Assembly (NCBI RefSeq): GCF_900105075.1
Contig: NZ_FNSK01000001.1
Location: forward strand, 1,129,001-1,193,000
Source: Rhodobacter sp. 24-YEA-8
Lineage (GTDB): Bacteria > Pseudomonadota > Alphaproteobacteria > Rhodobacterales > Rhodobacteraceae
Reading direction: 5' to 3'
Length of the DNA: 64,000 nt
This document shows positions 32,632 through 41,017 of the stretch, piece by piece (within the stretch, counting starts at the first letter, position 1; every line of letters begins with the position of its first letter). A program made the translations under genes and the position numbers. Under the pieces are notes generated by a model, which saw only the letters and a program-made list of their open reading frames with translations, ran no database searches and was not told the origin of the DNA.

Positions 32632-34263
32632 ATGCCGATTTCCCTCCCCGGTTATGGTCTGAAAACGGGGGTGCGTGGCCTTCTTTCTTCGGTAGCGCTT
32701 GGGTTTGTGCTGGCAGCCGGGCTGGTATCGGCAGGGCTGCCTGTCGCGGCAAAATCCACGGCATTTTCCCAATCTCTCGCGATCGCTGCGGCGGATGATG
32801 AAGAGGTCGCAGCCTGGTATCGCGATACTGCATATGACACGCTCTGGACCGGGCCTGAGGATGCGGCCCGCCGCCAGGCGCTGATCGCCGCGCTTGAGAC
32901 CGCCGGGGATCACGGGTTGCCGGTCGCGCGCTATGATCTGGCCGGGATCCGCGCCGCGCTGGCCTCGGCCAGGACCGAGGGAGATCTGGGCCGGCTTGAA
33001 GTCAAGATGACACGCGCCTGGCTTGACTGGGCCCGGGATGTCAGTTCGGGCGCGCTGGATCCGGCAAAAATCGATTCCACCATCGTGCGCGAGATCACCC
33101 GGCCCGATTCCTATGCATTGCTGCGCGCGATTGCCACGCGCGACCCTGCCACGGTGGCGCGTCGGCTGCTGCCCGATTCCGACGCCTATGTGCAGCTGAT
33201 GAAGACGCGTTTTGACCTTGAGGAGCTGAGCGCTTCGGGGGGCTGGGGGCCGCAGGTGCCCGCCGGCGCGCTGGAGCCGGGTGCGACCGGCGAGCGTGTG
33301 GTGATCCTGCGCGACCGGCTGATCGCCATGGGCTGGCTCTCGCCCACACCGACCGCGGTTTATGACCGCATGGTGCAAAACGCGGTGATGAATTTCCAGC
33401 GGGCGCATGGTCTGCCCGCTGATGGCGTGGCCGGGGGCGATACCCTGGCCGAGATCAACAAAGAGCCCGAAGACCGGATGAAATCCGTCCTTGTCGCGAT
33501 GGAACGCGAGCGCTGGATGGATATAGACCGCGCGGGGCGGATGATCTGGGTCAATCTGACGGATTTCTCGGCCGAAATCATTGATGACGGGCGGGTGACA
33601 TTTCGCACGCGCTCGGTGATCGGGCGCGAGGAGATGGACCGCCGCACGCCGGAATTCTCGGATATGATGGATCATATGGTGGTGAACCCGTCCTGGGGGG
33701 TGCCGCGCTCGATCATCGTGGGGGAATATCTGCCGCTTTTGCGCTCGAACCCGAATGCGGTCAGCCATATGCAGATCGTGGACAGGAATGGCCGCGTCGT
33801 GCCGCGTGGATCGGTGAATTTCGCGGGCTATACCGCGCGCAGCTTCCCCTTTGGCATGCGCCAGCCGCCGGGCGACAATAATGCGCTTGGCAAGGTCAAG
33901 TTCATGTTCCCTAACAAGCATAACATCTATCTGCATGATACGCCTGCTAAATCCCTGTTTGCCCATGACAAGCGGGCTTACAGCCATGGCTGTATCCGGC
34001 TCGCCGATCCCTTTGATTTCGCCCATGCCCTGTTCCGCAACCAGGCGCCGGAAATCGAAAGCGAGTTCAACCAAACTCTCAAGGGTGGGCGGGAAACGCC
34101 TGTAAAGCTTGAGAAAAAAGTGCCGATCCATCTGGTCTATTTCACGGCCTATCCGCAGGGGCATGGCGTGATGGGCTATCGGCGCGACGTTTACGGCCGC
34201 GACGCAAAGCTCTGGTCGGCGCTCAGCGCCGAAGGGGTGGTCGCGCGGACGGTTTCGCAGTAA
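32632..34263 (+). CDS. L,D-transpeptidase (YcbB/LdtD type)
   Basis: Forms 3-3 crosslinks in peptidoglycan or attaches proteins to it. With the start at 32632 (GAGG six bases upstream) it has 543 residues. In-frame ATGs at 32563 and 32614 are alternatives. A signal or anchor (VALGFVLAAGLVSAGLPVAA) comes first. A peptidoglycan-binding repeat (MVQNAVMNFQRAHGLPADGV) precedes the YkuD catalytic domain, whose motif YSHGCIRLADP places the nucleophile at C454. It diverges from the YcbK-like gene and precedes lpxD on the same strand. Confidence 0.9.
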   Translation: MPISLPGYGLKTGVRGLLSSVALGFVLAAGLVSAGLPVAAKSTAFSQSLAIAAADDEEVAAWYRDTAYDTLWTGPEDAARRQALIAALETAGDHGLPVARYDLAGIRAALASARTEGDLGRLEVKMTRAWLDWARDVSSGALDPAKIDSTIVREITRPDSYALLRAIATRDPATVARRLLPDSDAYVQLMKTRFDLEELSASGGWGPQVPAGALEPGATGERVVILRDRLIAMGWLSPTPTAVYDRMVQNAVMNFQRAHGLPADGVAGGDTLAEINKEPEDRMKSVLVAMERERWMDIDRAGRMIWVNLTDFSAEIIDDGRVTFRTRSVIGREEMDRRTPEFSDMMDHMVVNPSWGVPRSIIVGEYLPLLRSNPNAVSHMQIVDRNGRVVPRGSVNFAGYTARSFPFGMRQPPGDNNALGKVKFMFPNKHNIYLHDTPAKSLFAHDKRAYSHGCIRLADPFDFAHALFRNQAPEIESEFNQTLKGGRETPVKLEKKVPIHLVYFTAYPQGHGVMGYRRDVYGRDAKLWSALSAEGVVARTVSQ

Positions 34264-34293
34264 CTGTCTCTTCGGGTTCCGGAGGGATTTGCG

Positions 34294-35394
34294 ATGGCTG
34301 AGCATAGTATTGGCGATATTGCAGCCGCACTTGATGCGGTGGCCGAAGGCGATCTGACGATCCGCGTCTCTGAGGCATCCGAGCCGCAGGCCGCCGGGCC
34401 GCAAAGTCTCGCTCTGGCAATGGACCCGCGCTACGCGGGCCGGATCTCTGAGGGCCGGGCGCGTGCGGCCGTGGTCTGGCCGGGGGCGGACTGGCGCGCG
34501 ATGGGGCTGGAGGCCGCGATTTTCGCGCCGCGCGGGCGGCTCGCGATGGCGGGGCTCACACATCTGATGGATCCGGGGCCGGAGATCGCGCCGGGCATCC
34601 ACCCGCTGGCCGTGGTGCACGCGACGGCGCAGATTGGCGAGGGTGCGGCGATTGGCCCCTTTGTGGTGATCGGGCGCGATGTGATCCTCGGTGCCAATGC
34701 CCGGATCGCAAGCCATGTCTCGATCGCCGAAGGCGCGCGTATCGGCGAAGATGCGATGATCCTGCAAGGCGCAAAGATCGGTGCACGCGTCACCATCGGC
34801 GCAAGGTTCATCTGCCAGCCCGGCGCGGTGATCGGCTCGGACGGGTTCTCCTTTGTCACGCCCGAGAAATCCGGCGTCGAAGAGATCCGCGAGACGCTCG
34901 GACAGCGCGACCAGATCCTGGAACAAAGCTGGACCCGCATTCATTCGCTGGGCGCAGTGACCATCGGCGATGATGTCGAGATCGGTGCCAATACCTGTAT
35001 CGACCGCGGCACCATCCGCGACACCACCATCGGGCGCGGCACCAAGCTCGATAACCTCGTTCATGTCGGCCATAATGTGCAGATCGGCGAGGACAGTCTG
35101 ATCTGCGGCCAGGTCGGCATTGCCGGCTCGTCAAAGATCGGCAGCCGCGTGGTGCTGGCCGGGCAGGTCGGCGTCAGCGACAATATCTTCGTGGGCGATG
35201 ATGTGATCTGCGGTGGTGGCACCAAGATCTTCACCAATGCGCCGGCGGGGCGGGTGCTTCTCGGGTATCCTGCGGTGAAGATGGAAACCCATGTCGAGAT
35301 CCAGAAATATCTGCGCCGTTTGCCGCGCCTTGCCGCACGGGTCGCCGCGCTGGAAAAACTGACCTCCGGCACTGATGCCGGGACGGAAGACTGA
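34294..35394 (+). CDS. lpxD: UDP-3-O-acylglucosamine N-acyltransferase
   Basis: Adds the N-linked 3-hydroxyacyl chain to UDP-3-O-acylglucosamine in lipid A synthesis, using acyl-ACP. It has 366 residues. An N-terminal uridine-binding domain (about 1-110) precedes a left-handed beta helix built from hexapeptide repeats such as [20 protein letters not shown], with likely catalytic histidines H257/H260 in [19 protein letters not shown] precedes the start. An acyl carrier protein and a ketosynthase gene follow at once, so this is a lipid A acyl-supply cluster rather than the usual lpxD-fabZ-lpxA operon. Confidence 0.95.
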   Translation: MAEHSIGDIAAALDAVAEGDLTIRVSEASEPQAAGPQSLALAMDPRYAGRISEGRARAAVVWPGADWRAMGLEAAIFAPRGRLAMAGLTHLMDPGPEIAPGIHPLAVVHATAQIGEGAAIGPFVVIGRDVILGANARIASHVSIAEGARIGEDAMILQGAKIGARVTIGARFICQPGAVIGSDGFSFVTPEKSGVEEIRETLGQRDQILEQSWTRIHSLGAVTIGDDVEIGANTCIDRGTIRDTTIGRGTKLDNLVHVGHNVQIGEDSLICGQVGIAGSSKIGSRVVLAGQVGVSDNIFVGDDVICGGGTKIFTNAPAGRVLLGYPAVKMETHVEIQKYLRRLPRLAARVAALEKLTSGTDAGTED

Positions 35395-35405
35395 GGGTCA
35401 CCCCG

Positions 35406-35696
35406 ATGAGCCGCAGCGAGACAGGGAGCCAGGTGATCGCGATCCTCGCCGCCCAGGCGCTGATCGATCCTGCCGGCATAAATGAAAGCGACCGGCCCGA
35501 GGATCTGGGCATCGACAGCCTCGGCCTGGTGGAGGCGATTTTCGCCATTGAAGAAAGGTTCGACATCTCGGTCCCTTTCAACCCGAATGACCCGGGGCAG
35601 GCCGGACCGGAAGATCTGGACGTCTCGGATATCGGCGGCATAATTCGCGGCATCGAGGCACTGATCGCGGCGCAAAGACCGGTCGGGCACCTATGA
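35406..35696 (+). CDS. Dedicated acyl carrier protein
   Basis: 96 residues. The phosphopantetheine attachment serine is S38 in EDLGIDSLGLVEAI, and the following helices match an ACP fold (IFAIEERFDISVPFNP). It is longer than housekeeping AcpP (about 78) and sits between lpxD and a ketosynthase, 11 bp after lpxD. Its stop overlaps the ketosynthase start by four bases (ATGA). This suggests a carrier reserved for a special acyl chain, possibly for lipid A. That role is inference. Confidence 0.9.
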   Translation: MSRSETGSQVIAILAAQALIDPAGINESDRPEDLGIDSLGLVEAIFAIEERFDISVPFNPNDPGQAGPEDLDVSDIGGIIRGIEALIAAQRPVGHL

Positions 35697-36889
35697 GGCG
35701 GGTGGTCATCACCGGCGCGGGAACGGTGAATGCACTGGCCCATGATCTTCCCGGCACTTATGCGGCGCTGGCGGCGGGGCGCTCGGGCATCGGGCCGCTG
35801 GAATTTCGCGATGCCGACCGGCTGACGATCCGCATCGGCGCGCAGATCCGGGGCTGGGCCTGGGATCAGGGCCTGACCCCGCAGGAACAGTCGCTTTACG
35901 ACCCCTTTACCCGCTACGCGCTTGCTGCGGCAGAAGAGGCGCTGGCCATGGCCGGGCCGGGCGCGGCCGAAGGGGCGGGGGTGCTGATCGGTTCGGCCTC
36001 CGGCGGCATCCATACCTGGGAAGAAAACTACCGTGCGGTGTTCGAGGGCGGCCGGAACCGCGTGCCGCCGCTGACGGTGCCGCGCCTGATGATGAACGCC
36101 GCCGCCTCGCATATCGGGATGCGGCACGGGCTGACCGGACCGACTTTCGCAGTGTCTTCAGCCTGTTCCAGCTCAAACCATGCGATTGGCCAGGCCTTCC
36201 GCCTGATCCGCGACGGGCATGCGCCCGCGATGCTGGCGGGGGGCGCCGAGGCGATGCTGTGTTTCAGCGGTATCAAGGCCTGGGAGGGGCTGCGGGTGCT
36301 GTCCCCCGACGGATGCCGCCCGTTTTCGGCCAGCCGCAATGGCATGGTGATGGGCGAGGGGGCGGCGGTCTTCGTGCTGGAAGACGAGGCCCGCGCCCGG
36401 GCGCGCGGCGCAAAGGTTCTGGCCGAGATTGCCGGTTTCGGCATGACGGCGGATGCGGGCGATATCGTGGTGCCCTCGGTCAGCGGCGCCGCGGGGGCGA
36501 TGCGGGCCGCACTGGCCGAGGCCGGCCTTGCCCCCGAAGAGATCGGCTATATCAACGCCCATGGCACCGGCACAAGGGTCAATGACCGCAATGAGGTTGC
36601 GGCGATCCGTGAGGTGTTCGGGGCGGGCACTGGGCTAATGGTTTCATCGACCAAGGCGGCGCATGGTCACGCGATCGGCGCGACCGGCGCGCTGGAACTG
36701 ATCGCCTGCCTGATGGCGCTGGATCAGGGCGTAATCGCGCCGACGCTCGGGCTGGACCGCGCAGATCCTGATTGTGACCTTGACCATGTCCCGAATGAAG
36801 CACGCCGCGCCCGGACGGGCGCGGCGTTGTCGAATTCCTTTGCCTTTGGCGGGCTGAACGCGGTGCTTGCACTGCGCGCGGCCCGGTAA
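35693..36889 (+). CDS. Beta-ketoacyl-ACP synthase (FabF-like)
   Basis: 398 residues of the KAS II thiolase fold. The Cys-His-His triad is complete: C158 in SSACSSSNHAIGQA, H290 in INAHGTGTRVNDRNE and H324 in TKAAHGHAIGATGALE. It elongates acyl-ACP by condensation with malonyl-ACP. It is coupled by a four-base overlap to its own ACP gene behind lpxD, so it probably extends or primes a dedicated acyl chain. It ends 5 bp from the convergent ialB-like gene. Confidence 0.92.
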   Translation: MRRVVITGAGTVNALAHDLPGTYAALAAGRSGIGPLEFRDADRLTIRIGAQIRGWAWDQGLTPQEQSLYDPFTRYALAAAEEALAMAGPGAAEGAGVLIGSASGGIHTWEENYRAVFEGGRNRVPPLTVPRLMMNAAASHIGMRHGLTGPTFAVSSACSSSNHAIGQAFRLIRDGHAPAMLAGGAEAMLCFSGIKAWEGLRVLSPDGCRPFSASRNGMVMGEGAAVFVLEDEARARARGAKVLAEIAGFGMTADAGDIVVPSVSGAAGAMRAALAEAGLAPEEIGYINAHGTGTRVNDRNEVAAIREVFGAGTGLMVSSTKAAHGHAIGATGALELIACLMALDQGVIAPTLGLDRADPDCDLDHVPNEARRARTGAALSNSFAFGGLNAVLALRAAR

Positions 36890-36894
36890 GGTCC

Positions 36895-37596
36895 TTACTC
36901 GGCGGCGGCAGGAGCCGGCGCTGCGGCAGCGGCAGCCGCGGCGGCTGCATCGGCCTTCACATTAGCCGCGACCATTGCGTCATAGCCCGAGGTGAAGCCT
37001 TTCAGCGAGACATCGAGGCTGACTTTCTGATCCGGTGCCACGAAGGGCGAGATCGCGAATTTCGCGGTGGCGCCCTTTTTGAAGCCGGCAATTTCTTCGG
37101 CGGTGAAACCGATCCGCGCCACGCAACCGATCTGGGTGCAGACGGTGAACGGATAGGCGCGCGCTTTGGCGGTATCGACCGTCAGCTGCATTCCTTCGGT
37201 CAGAAGGGTCTCCAAGGGAGCGATGAAGTTCGCACCGGCAACCGCCGGGCCGGGGGCGCCTGCAGGCAGCGAGAAGATCGCGAGTTCGGCCACTGGCGAG
37301 CCATCGGCATCTTTCAGCAGCTGGTAAAGCTGGCAGGGATCGGCTTCGAGGCCGACGCGCTCGCAGCGCAGCTCCCATTTCTCATGGGTCGAGGCGGTGT
37401 AGATCGCGCTCTGGCCACCGATCTCGGAGCCCATCGACAGATCGCTGCCCCCGGCCGGTTGCCCGGCGGCTTCTGCCGGAGCGGTGGTGTCGGCGGTTGC
37501 TTCAGCGGGTGCTTCTGTCGTGTCCTGGGCGAGCGCGGCAAAGGGGCTGCCGAATGCAAGTGCAAGAGCGAGAAGCGAGATACGCGGGTTCAACAT
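36895..37596 (-). CDS. Invasion-associated locus B (IalB) family protein
   Basis: 233 residues with a signal peptide (SLLALALAFGSPFAALAQ). The mature protein starts with an Ala/Thr/Glu-rich stretch, then the IalB domain with KWELRCERVG, DPCQLYQLLKD and TVCTQIGCVARIGFT, whose cysteines are placed for disulfides. The C-terminus is a long alanine run ending PAPAAAE, encoded by GCN repeats. IalB proteins are periplasmic or envelope proteins common in free-living alphaproteobacteria, so the name does not imply virulence. It is monocistronic. Confidence 0.88.
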   Translation of the reverse strand: MLNPRISLLALALAFGSPFAALAQDTTEAPAEATADTTAPAEAAGQPAGGSDLSMGSEIGGQSAIYTASTHEKWELRCERVGLEADPCQLYQLLKDADGSPVAELAIFSLPAGAPGPAVAGANFIAPLETLLTEGMQLTVDTAKARAYPFTVCTQIGCVARIGFTAEEIAGFKKGATAKFAISPFVAPDQKVSLDVSLKGFTSGYDAMVAANVKADAAAAAAAAAAPAPAAAE

Positions 37597-38307
37597 ATAG
37601 TCATGTCCTTTGAACGGTGACTGTAGCCGGTGGAAATTTGCCTGGCTGCCGCAGGCTGAATATCACGCTGAAATGGCAGTGTCAGGTCTCATTTGCGCGA
37701 CCAGCGGCGGGTTGTTGCCGGACAGCGTTCCGGTAAAAGCGGCTTCAACCCTGGATATAGTAGTGACCTCTGCACCTGGACTGGCACAGGGGCGATGGCC
37801 ACCCGTCTGAAGGTCGGAATGCGAGGGGAAATGGGCGGGGCAGAAAAAACAAAGGGCCGGAATGACCGGCCCTTTGCATGCGCTGCGGGGCGGGCCCCTT
37901 ACGCTTATATTTTTTGCTCCCTGTCGGACTGGCCGACTTCACGTAAAGGGACGCTAAGCAGCTTTCTGCACTGCGTCAACAGGAAATCTGTTACATCTGG
38001 CGGCCAGAGACAGAGAAAAAAATCTAACCATTTGGTCAGGATTTCTGTGATTTTACGCTAATACGGCTTCCCTTCTGCTTCCCTTCTGCGCAGGCGGAAC
38101 CGGGGCGGAGGCCCGCCTTGCGAGAGCGCGCCGCGAGACAACCGGACGGCGTCCTGCCCGCAGCCGGCCCGGTAAGAACGAGGCTGGTTTCGACGGCGGA
38201 ACAGGGTATGGTCCATGCCGCAATGTAAGGTCGGAAACGGCAGATCTGAAATGGTATGGCCGCCGTTGCCTGCCCGGATCTCAGGCCCCGAGACAGGAGT
38301 TTACCCG
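37597..38307. other. 711-bp gap between ialB-like and HerA-like genes
   Basis: No protein gene is supportable here. It contains an isolated terminator-like hairpin (37851-37875), an AT-rich stretch around 37980-38060 that could hold a promoter, and an 11-bp tandem repeat CTTCCCTTCTG at 38067-38088. The lone hairpin leaves room for a small RNA. Confidence 0.4.
37851..37876. terminator. Orphan terminator-like hairpin
   Basis: A perfect 10-bp stem (37851-37860 with 37866-37875) closes a 5-nt loop. An A-rich run lies on its left, which becomes a T run on the minus strand, and only a few T residues follow on the right. No gene ends here on either strand. Confidence 0.6.
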
Positions 38308-39918
38308 GTGACAGCACAGAATGATCCAGCCACACCCGCCGCAGCGCAGGACCGGATTTTCCTGGGCGGAGGCGGCGAGGGCTACGGTGTCGCGCAGGAG
38401 TTGCTGCTGAAATACGGCAACCGGCACGGGCTGATCGCCGGTGCAACCGGGACCGGCAAGACGGTGACGCTCCAGGTGCTGGCCGAGGGCTTTGCGGCGG
38501 CGGGCGTGCCGGTGTTCCTTTCAGATATCAAGGGCGATCTTTCGGGGATCTGCCAGCCGGGCGATCCGGCCGCAAAGACCCACGCAGCCTTTGCGGCCCG
38601 CGCCGAAACCATCGGCATTGATCTGGCCTATCGCGCTTATCCGGTGCTGTTCTGGGATCTCTTTGGCCAGCGCGGCCATCCGGTGCGCACCACCATCGCC
38701 GAGATGGGGCCTTTGCTTTTGTCGAGGCTGCTGGAGCTGACCGAGGTGCAGGAAGGCGTGATGAATGTCGCCTTCCGACTGGCCGATGATGAGAAACTCG
38801 CGCTTCTCGATATGAAGGATCTGCGCGCGCTTCTGACCTTTATTGCGGAGAATTCCGCCGAGATCTCCTCCACCTATGGGCTGGTCTCGTCGCAATCGGT
38901 GGGCGCGATCCAGCGCCGGCTCCTGATGCTGGAAAACGAGGGGGCGACCCAACTCTTTGGGGAGCCGGCGCTGGAACTTGCGGATCTCATGACTGTGGAT
39001 CCCGACGGGACGGGGCGGATCTCGATCCTTGTCGCCGACAGGCTGATCAACAGCACGCGGCTTTATGCGACCTTCCTCCTGTGGCTCCTGTCCGAGCTGT
39101 TCGAGGCGCTGCCGGAAGTGGGCGATCCCGATAAGCCAAAGCTCGTCTTTTTCTTTGATGAGGCGCATCTTCTGTTCAATGACGCGCCTAAGGCGCTGAT
39201 TTCGCGGATTGAACAGGTGGCGCGACTGATCCGGTCAAAAGGCGTCGGCGTCTATTTCATCACGCAAAATCCGGCCGATGTGCCCGATACCGTGCTGGGT
39301 CAGCTGGGGAACCGGGTGCAGCATGCGCTGCGCACTTTCACCGCGAAGGACCAGACCGATCTGGCGCGGGCGGCCCGCACCTATCGCGCCAATCCGCGCT
39401 TTCCGATTGAAGAGGCGATCCGCGAGGTCGGCACCGGCGAGGCGGTGACTTCGCTGCTGGAGGCCAAAGGCGTGCCGGGCATGGCCGAGCGCACCCTAGT
39501 CCGTCCGCCCTTCAGCCGGCTTGGGCCTGCGGAGGAAAGCGCAAGGGTGGCGGCTTTTGCCGCCTCGCCGCTGGCCGGGAAATACGATACCGAGATTGAC
39601 CGTGAAAGCGCGTTCGAGATTTTGCGGGCGCGCGCCGGGAAGGCGGCGGCAGAAGCGTCACGTTCGCAAGAAGCGGTGGCCGAGGGGGCCGCGGGCGAAG
39701 AGTTCAGCCGTGGCAGGCGCTATGGCGGCGAAAACTCTTCGCGGCGCTATGAGGCGCCGACGAGGACGACAGAGCCGGCTCCGAAGAAAAAGAGCAGTTC
39801 TTCGCGCTCGGATTCGGTCGGTGAGGCATTCGCCAAGAGTTTCGCACGCCAGCTGGGCAGCAAAAGCGGCCAGGCCGTTGTGCGTGGCGTGCTCGGGACG
39901 ATCTTCGGCAAACGCTGA
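38308..39918 (+). CDS. HerA-like ATPase (DUF853)
   Basis: 536 residues from a GTG at 38308 that has AGGAG eight bases upstream. The Walker A motif GATGTGKT is at residues 45-52 and Walker B LVFFFDEAHLLF centres on D284-E285. GVYFITQNPADVPDTVLGQL completes the HerA/FtsK-like core. The last 70 residues are Ser/Lys/Arg-rich and probably disordered. DUF853 ATPases are widespread stand-alone proteins of unknown substrate. No NurA nuclease partner is encoded nearby, so end-resection as in archaea cannot be assumed. Confidence 0.9.
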   Translation: MTAQNDPATPAAAQDRIFLGGGGEGYGVAQELLLKYGNRHGLIAGATGTGKTVTLQVLAEGFAAAGVPVFLSDIKGDLSGICQPGDPAAKTHAAFAARAETIGIDLAYRAYPVLFWDLFGQRGHPVRTTIAEMGPLLLSRLLELTEVQEGVMNVAFRLADDEKLALLDMKDLRALLTFIAENSAEISSTYGLVSSQSVGAIQRRLLMLENEGATQLFGEPALELADLMTVDPDGTGRISILVADRLINSTRLYATFLLWLLSELFEALPEVGDPDKPKLVFFFDEAHLLFNDAPKALISRIEQVARLIRSKGVGVYFITQNPADVPDTVLGQLGNRVQHALRTFTAKDQTDLARAARTYRANPRFPIEEAIREVGTGEAVTSLLEAKGVPGMAERTLVRPPFSRLGPAEESARVAAFAASPLAGKYDTEIDRESAFEILRARAGKAAAEASRSQEAVAEGAAGEEFSRGRRYGGENSSRRYEAPTRTTEPAPKKKSSSSRSDSVGEAFAKSFARQLGSKSGQAVVRGVLGTIFGKR

Positions 39919-40267
39919 GGTGGTGTTCTGTTCGGGCCACTGGCTGGCAGCGGAACGCCTTTGCTGCGGTATTTGTCAATGCGGCCGGTCTGCATGGCCG
40001 GGCTTTGGCTGGGTCAGTTTTTCTACACCTGTCCTAAGGGCAAGTGACCGGCCTCGGGTGGGCCGGGTCCTGACCCCAATGAGTTCGCCCCCAAAGATGA
40101 TGCATCTTATTCCGGCGGTCACACGCTCTGCTCGCTGACGCCCGGACCATTGCACCCGGAAAATCCTTCCAGAGCATTTGCAGAGGTGCAGAGGTGGGGG
40201 ATTCCACCTTTGCTTTGCCGCCTGGCCCGTCCTAAGGCTTGGCAGTTACCTGTTCAGGAGGTCGGCA
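39919..40267. other. Intergenic region, nothing recognised
   Basis: About 350 bp between the HerA-like gene and a secreted protein gene. Only weak short hairpins (for example 40192-40209) are present and no coding frame is supportable. Confidence 0.4.
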
Positions 40268-40873
40268 ATGCGGCAAGCTACAGTTCTGGCGATGATGGCG
40301 GCGGTCGGGATTTCGCTCCCGGCGCTTCCCGGTCTGGCCCGGCAGGCGGACAACGAGGTGACCGGCAACTGGGCCGGTGCAGCGGGCGATGGGTTCTGGT
40401 TCCGCGCGCAGCTGGAGACCGAGTCCGATCTGGCAGCGCTGAAGATCTGGAATGGAATGGGGGCGGTGCCGGATGGCAATGACGCGCCGGACCTGGACGT
40501 CGCCGATTTTGCCGTTGCGGCCTTTGCGACCTCGCAGCGGCTGGAAGTGGTCGAGACCCCGGATGGCAGCACGCTGCAGGTGATCACCGAATTCGCCGAT
40601 GAGGAGGGCGAGGGGCGCGAGGTCGTGGAAATCCGTTTTATCGATTTTCAGTATACGATTGTCGGCTATGCGCTCCAGGCCTCTTTCCAGGGCTTCGATG
40701 GTCCGGCCGAAGAGACGCAATGTGTGGTCGACACGCTGGCAGGCCGCGTGGTCGAGAATGGCAGGATGCGCAACCTGCCGCCTCTGAACCCCGAGGCGCT
40801 GAATGCGAGTGGCTGGGGCGAGGCGGCGGCCTTTGAGCGCGGCTGGTGCAGCCGGTCCGGCGAGGGGGACTGA
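40268..40873 (+). CDS. Secreted protein of unknown function
   Basis: 201 residues with AGGAGG seven bases before the ATG and a signal peptide (VLAMMAAVGISLPALPGLA). The mature part is acidic, with LETESDLAALKIWNG, FQYTIVGYALQASFQGFDG and two cysteines (ETQCVVDTLAG and GWCSRSGEGD) that could pair. I know no named family for it. It is a single gene upstream of the palindrome that precedes the aminotransferase gene. Confidence 0.65.
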   Translation: MRQATVLAMMAAVGISLPALPGLARQADNEVTGNWAGAAGDGFWFRAQLETESDLAALKIWNGMGAVPDGNDAPDLDVADFAVAAFATSQRLEVVETPDGSTLQVITEFADEEGEGREVVEIRFIDFQYTIVGYALQASFQGFDGPAEETQCVVDTLAGRVVENGRMRNLPPLNPEALNASGWGEAAAFERGWCSRSGEGD

Positions 40874-40916
40874 GATCGCCGCGCGGCTTTCGCGCGGGCC
40901 GTCGCGAGGCGCAAAT

Positions 40917-40930
40917 AATTTGATCAAATT
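40917..40930. promoter_or_regulatory. Perfect palindrome AATTTGATCAAATT
   Basis: A 14-bp perfect dyad in otherwise GC-rich sequence, ending two bases before the putative -35 box of the aminotransferase promoter. The layout suits an operator or activator site. The regulator is unknown. Confidence 0.5.
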
Positions 40931-40932
40931 TC

Positions 40933-40961
40933 TTGATGCCGGTCGGGATTGTTCCTATCCT
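40933..40961 (+). promoter_or_regulatory. Putative sigma-70 promoter of the aminotransferase
   Basis: TTGATG (40933-40938) and TATCCT (40956-40961) are separated by 17 bp, about 55 bp before the start codon at 41018. Four of six bases match consensus in each box. Confidence 0.5.
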
Positions 40962-41017
40962 GCGAGGTGAGGGCGCCAGGCGCCTGCTGATTCTTCCTGA
41001 CGGAAAGGGTGGTCACC

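Noticed and set aside
32590..35073. 827-codon open frame antisense to the L,D-transpeptidase and lpxD genes
   Set aside because: The sense genes have clear catalytic motifs. The antisense translation is Arg/His/Pro-rich with no recognisable domain, as expected from codon bias in GC-rich DNA.
36895..37596. Virulence role suggested by the name invasion-associated locus B
   Set aside because: The family is common in harmless free-living alphaproteobacteria and nothing nearby suggests pathogenicity.
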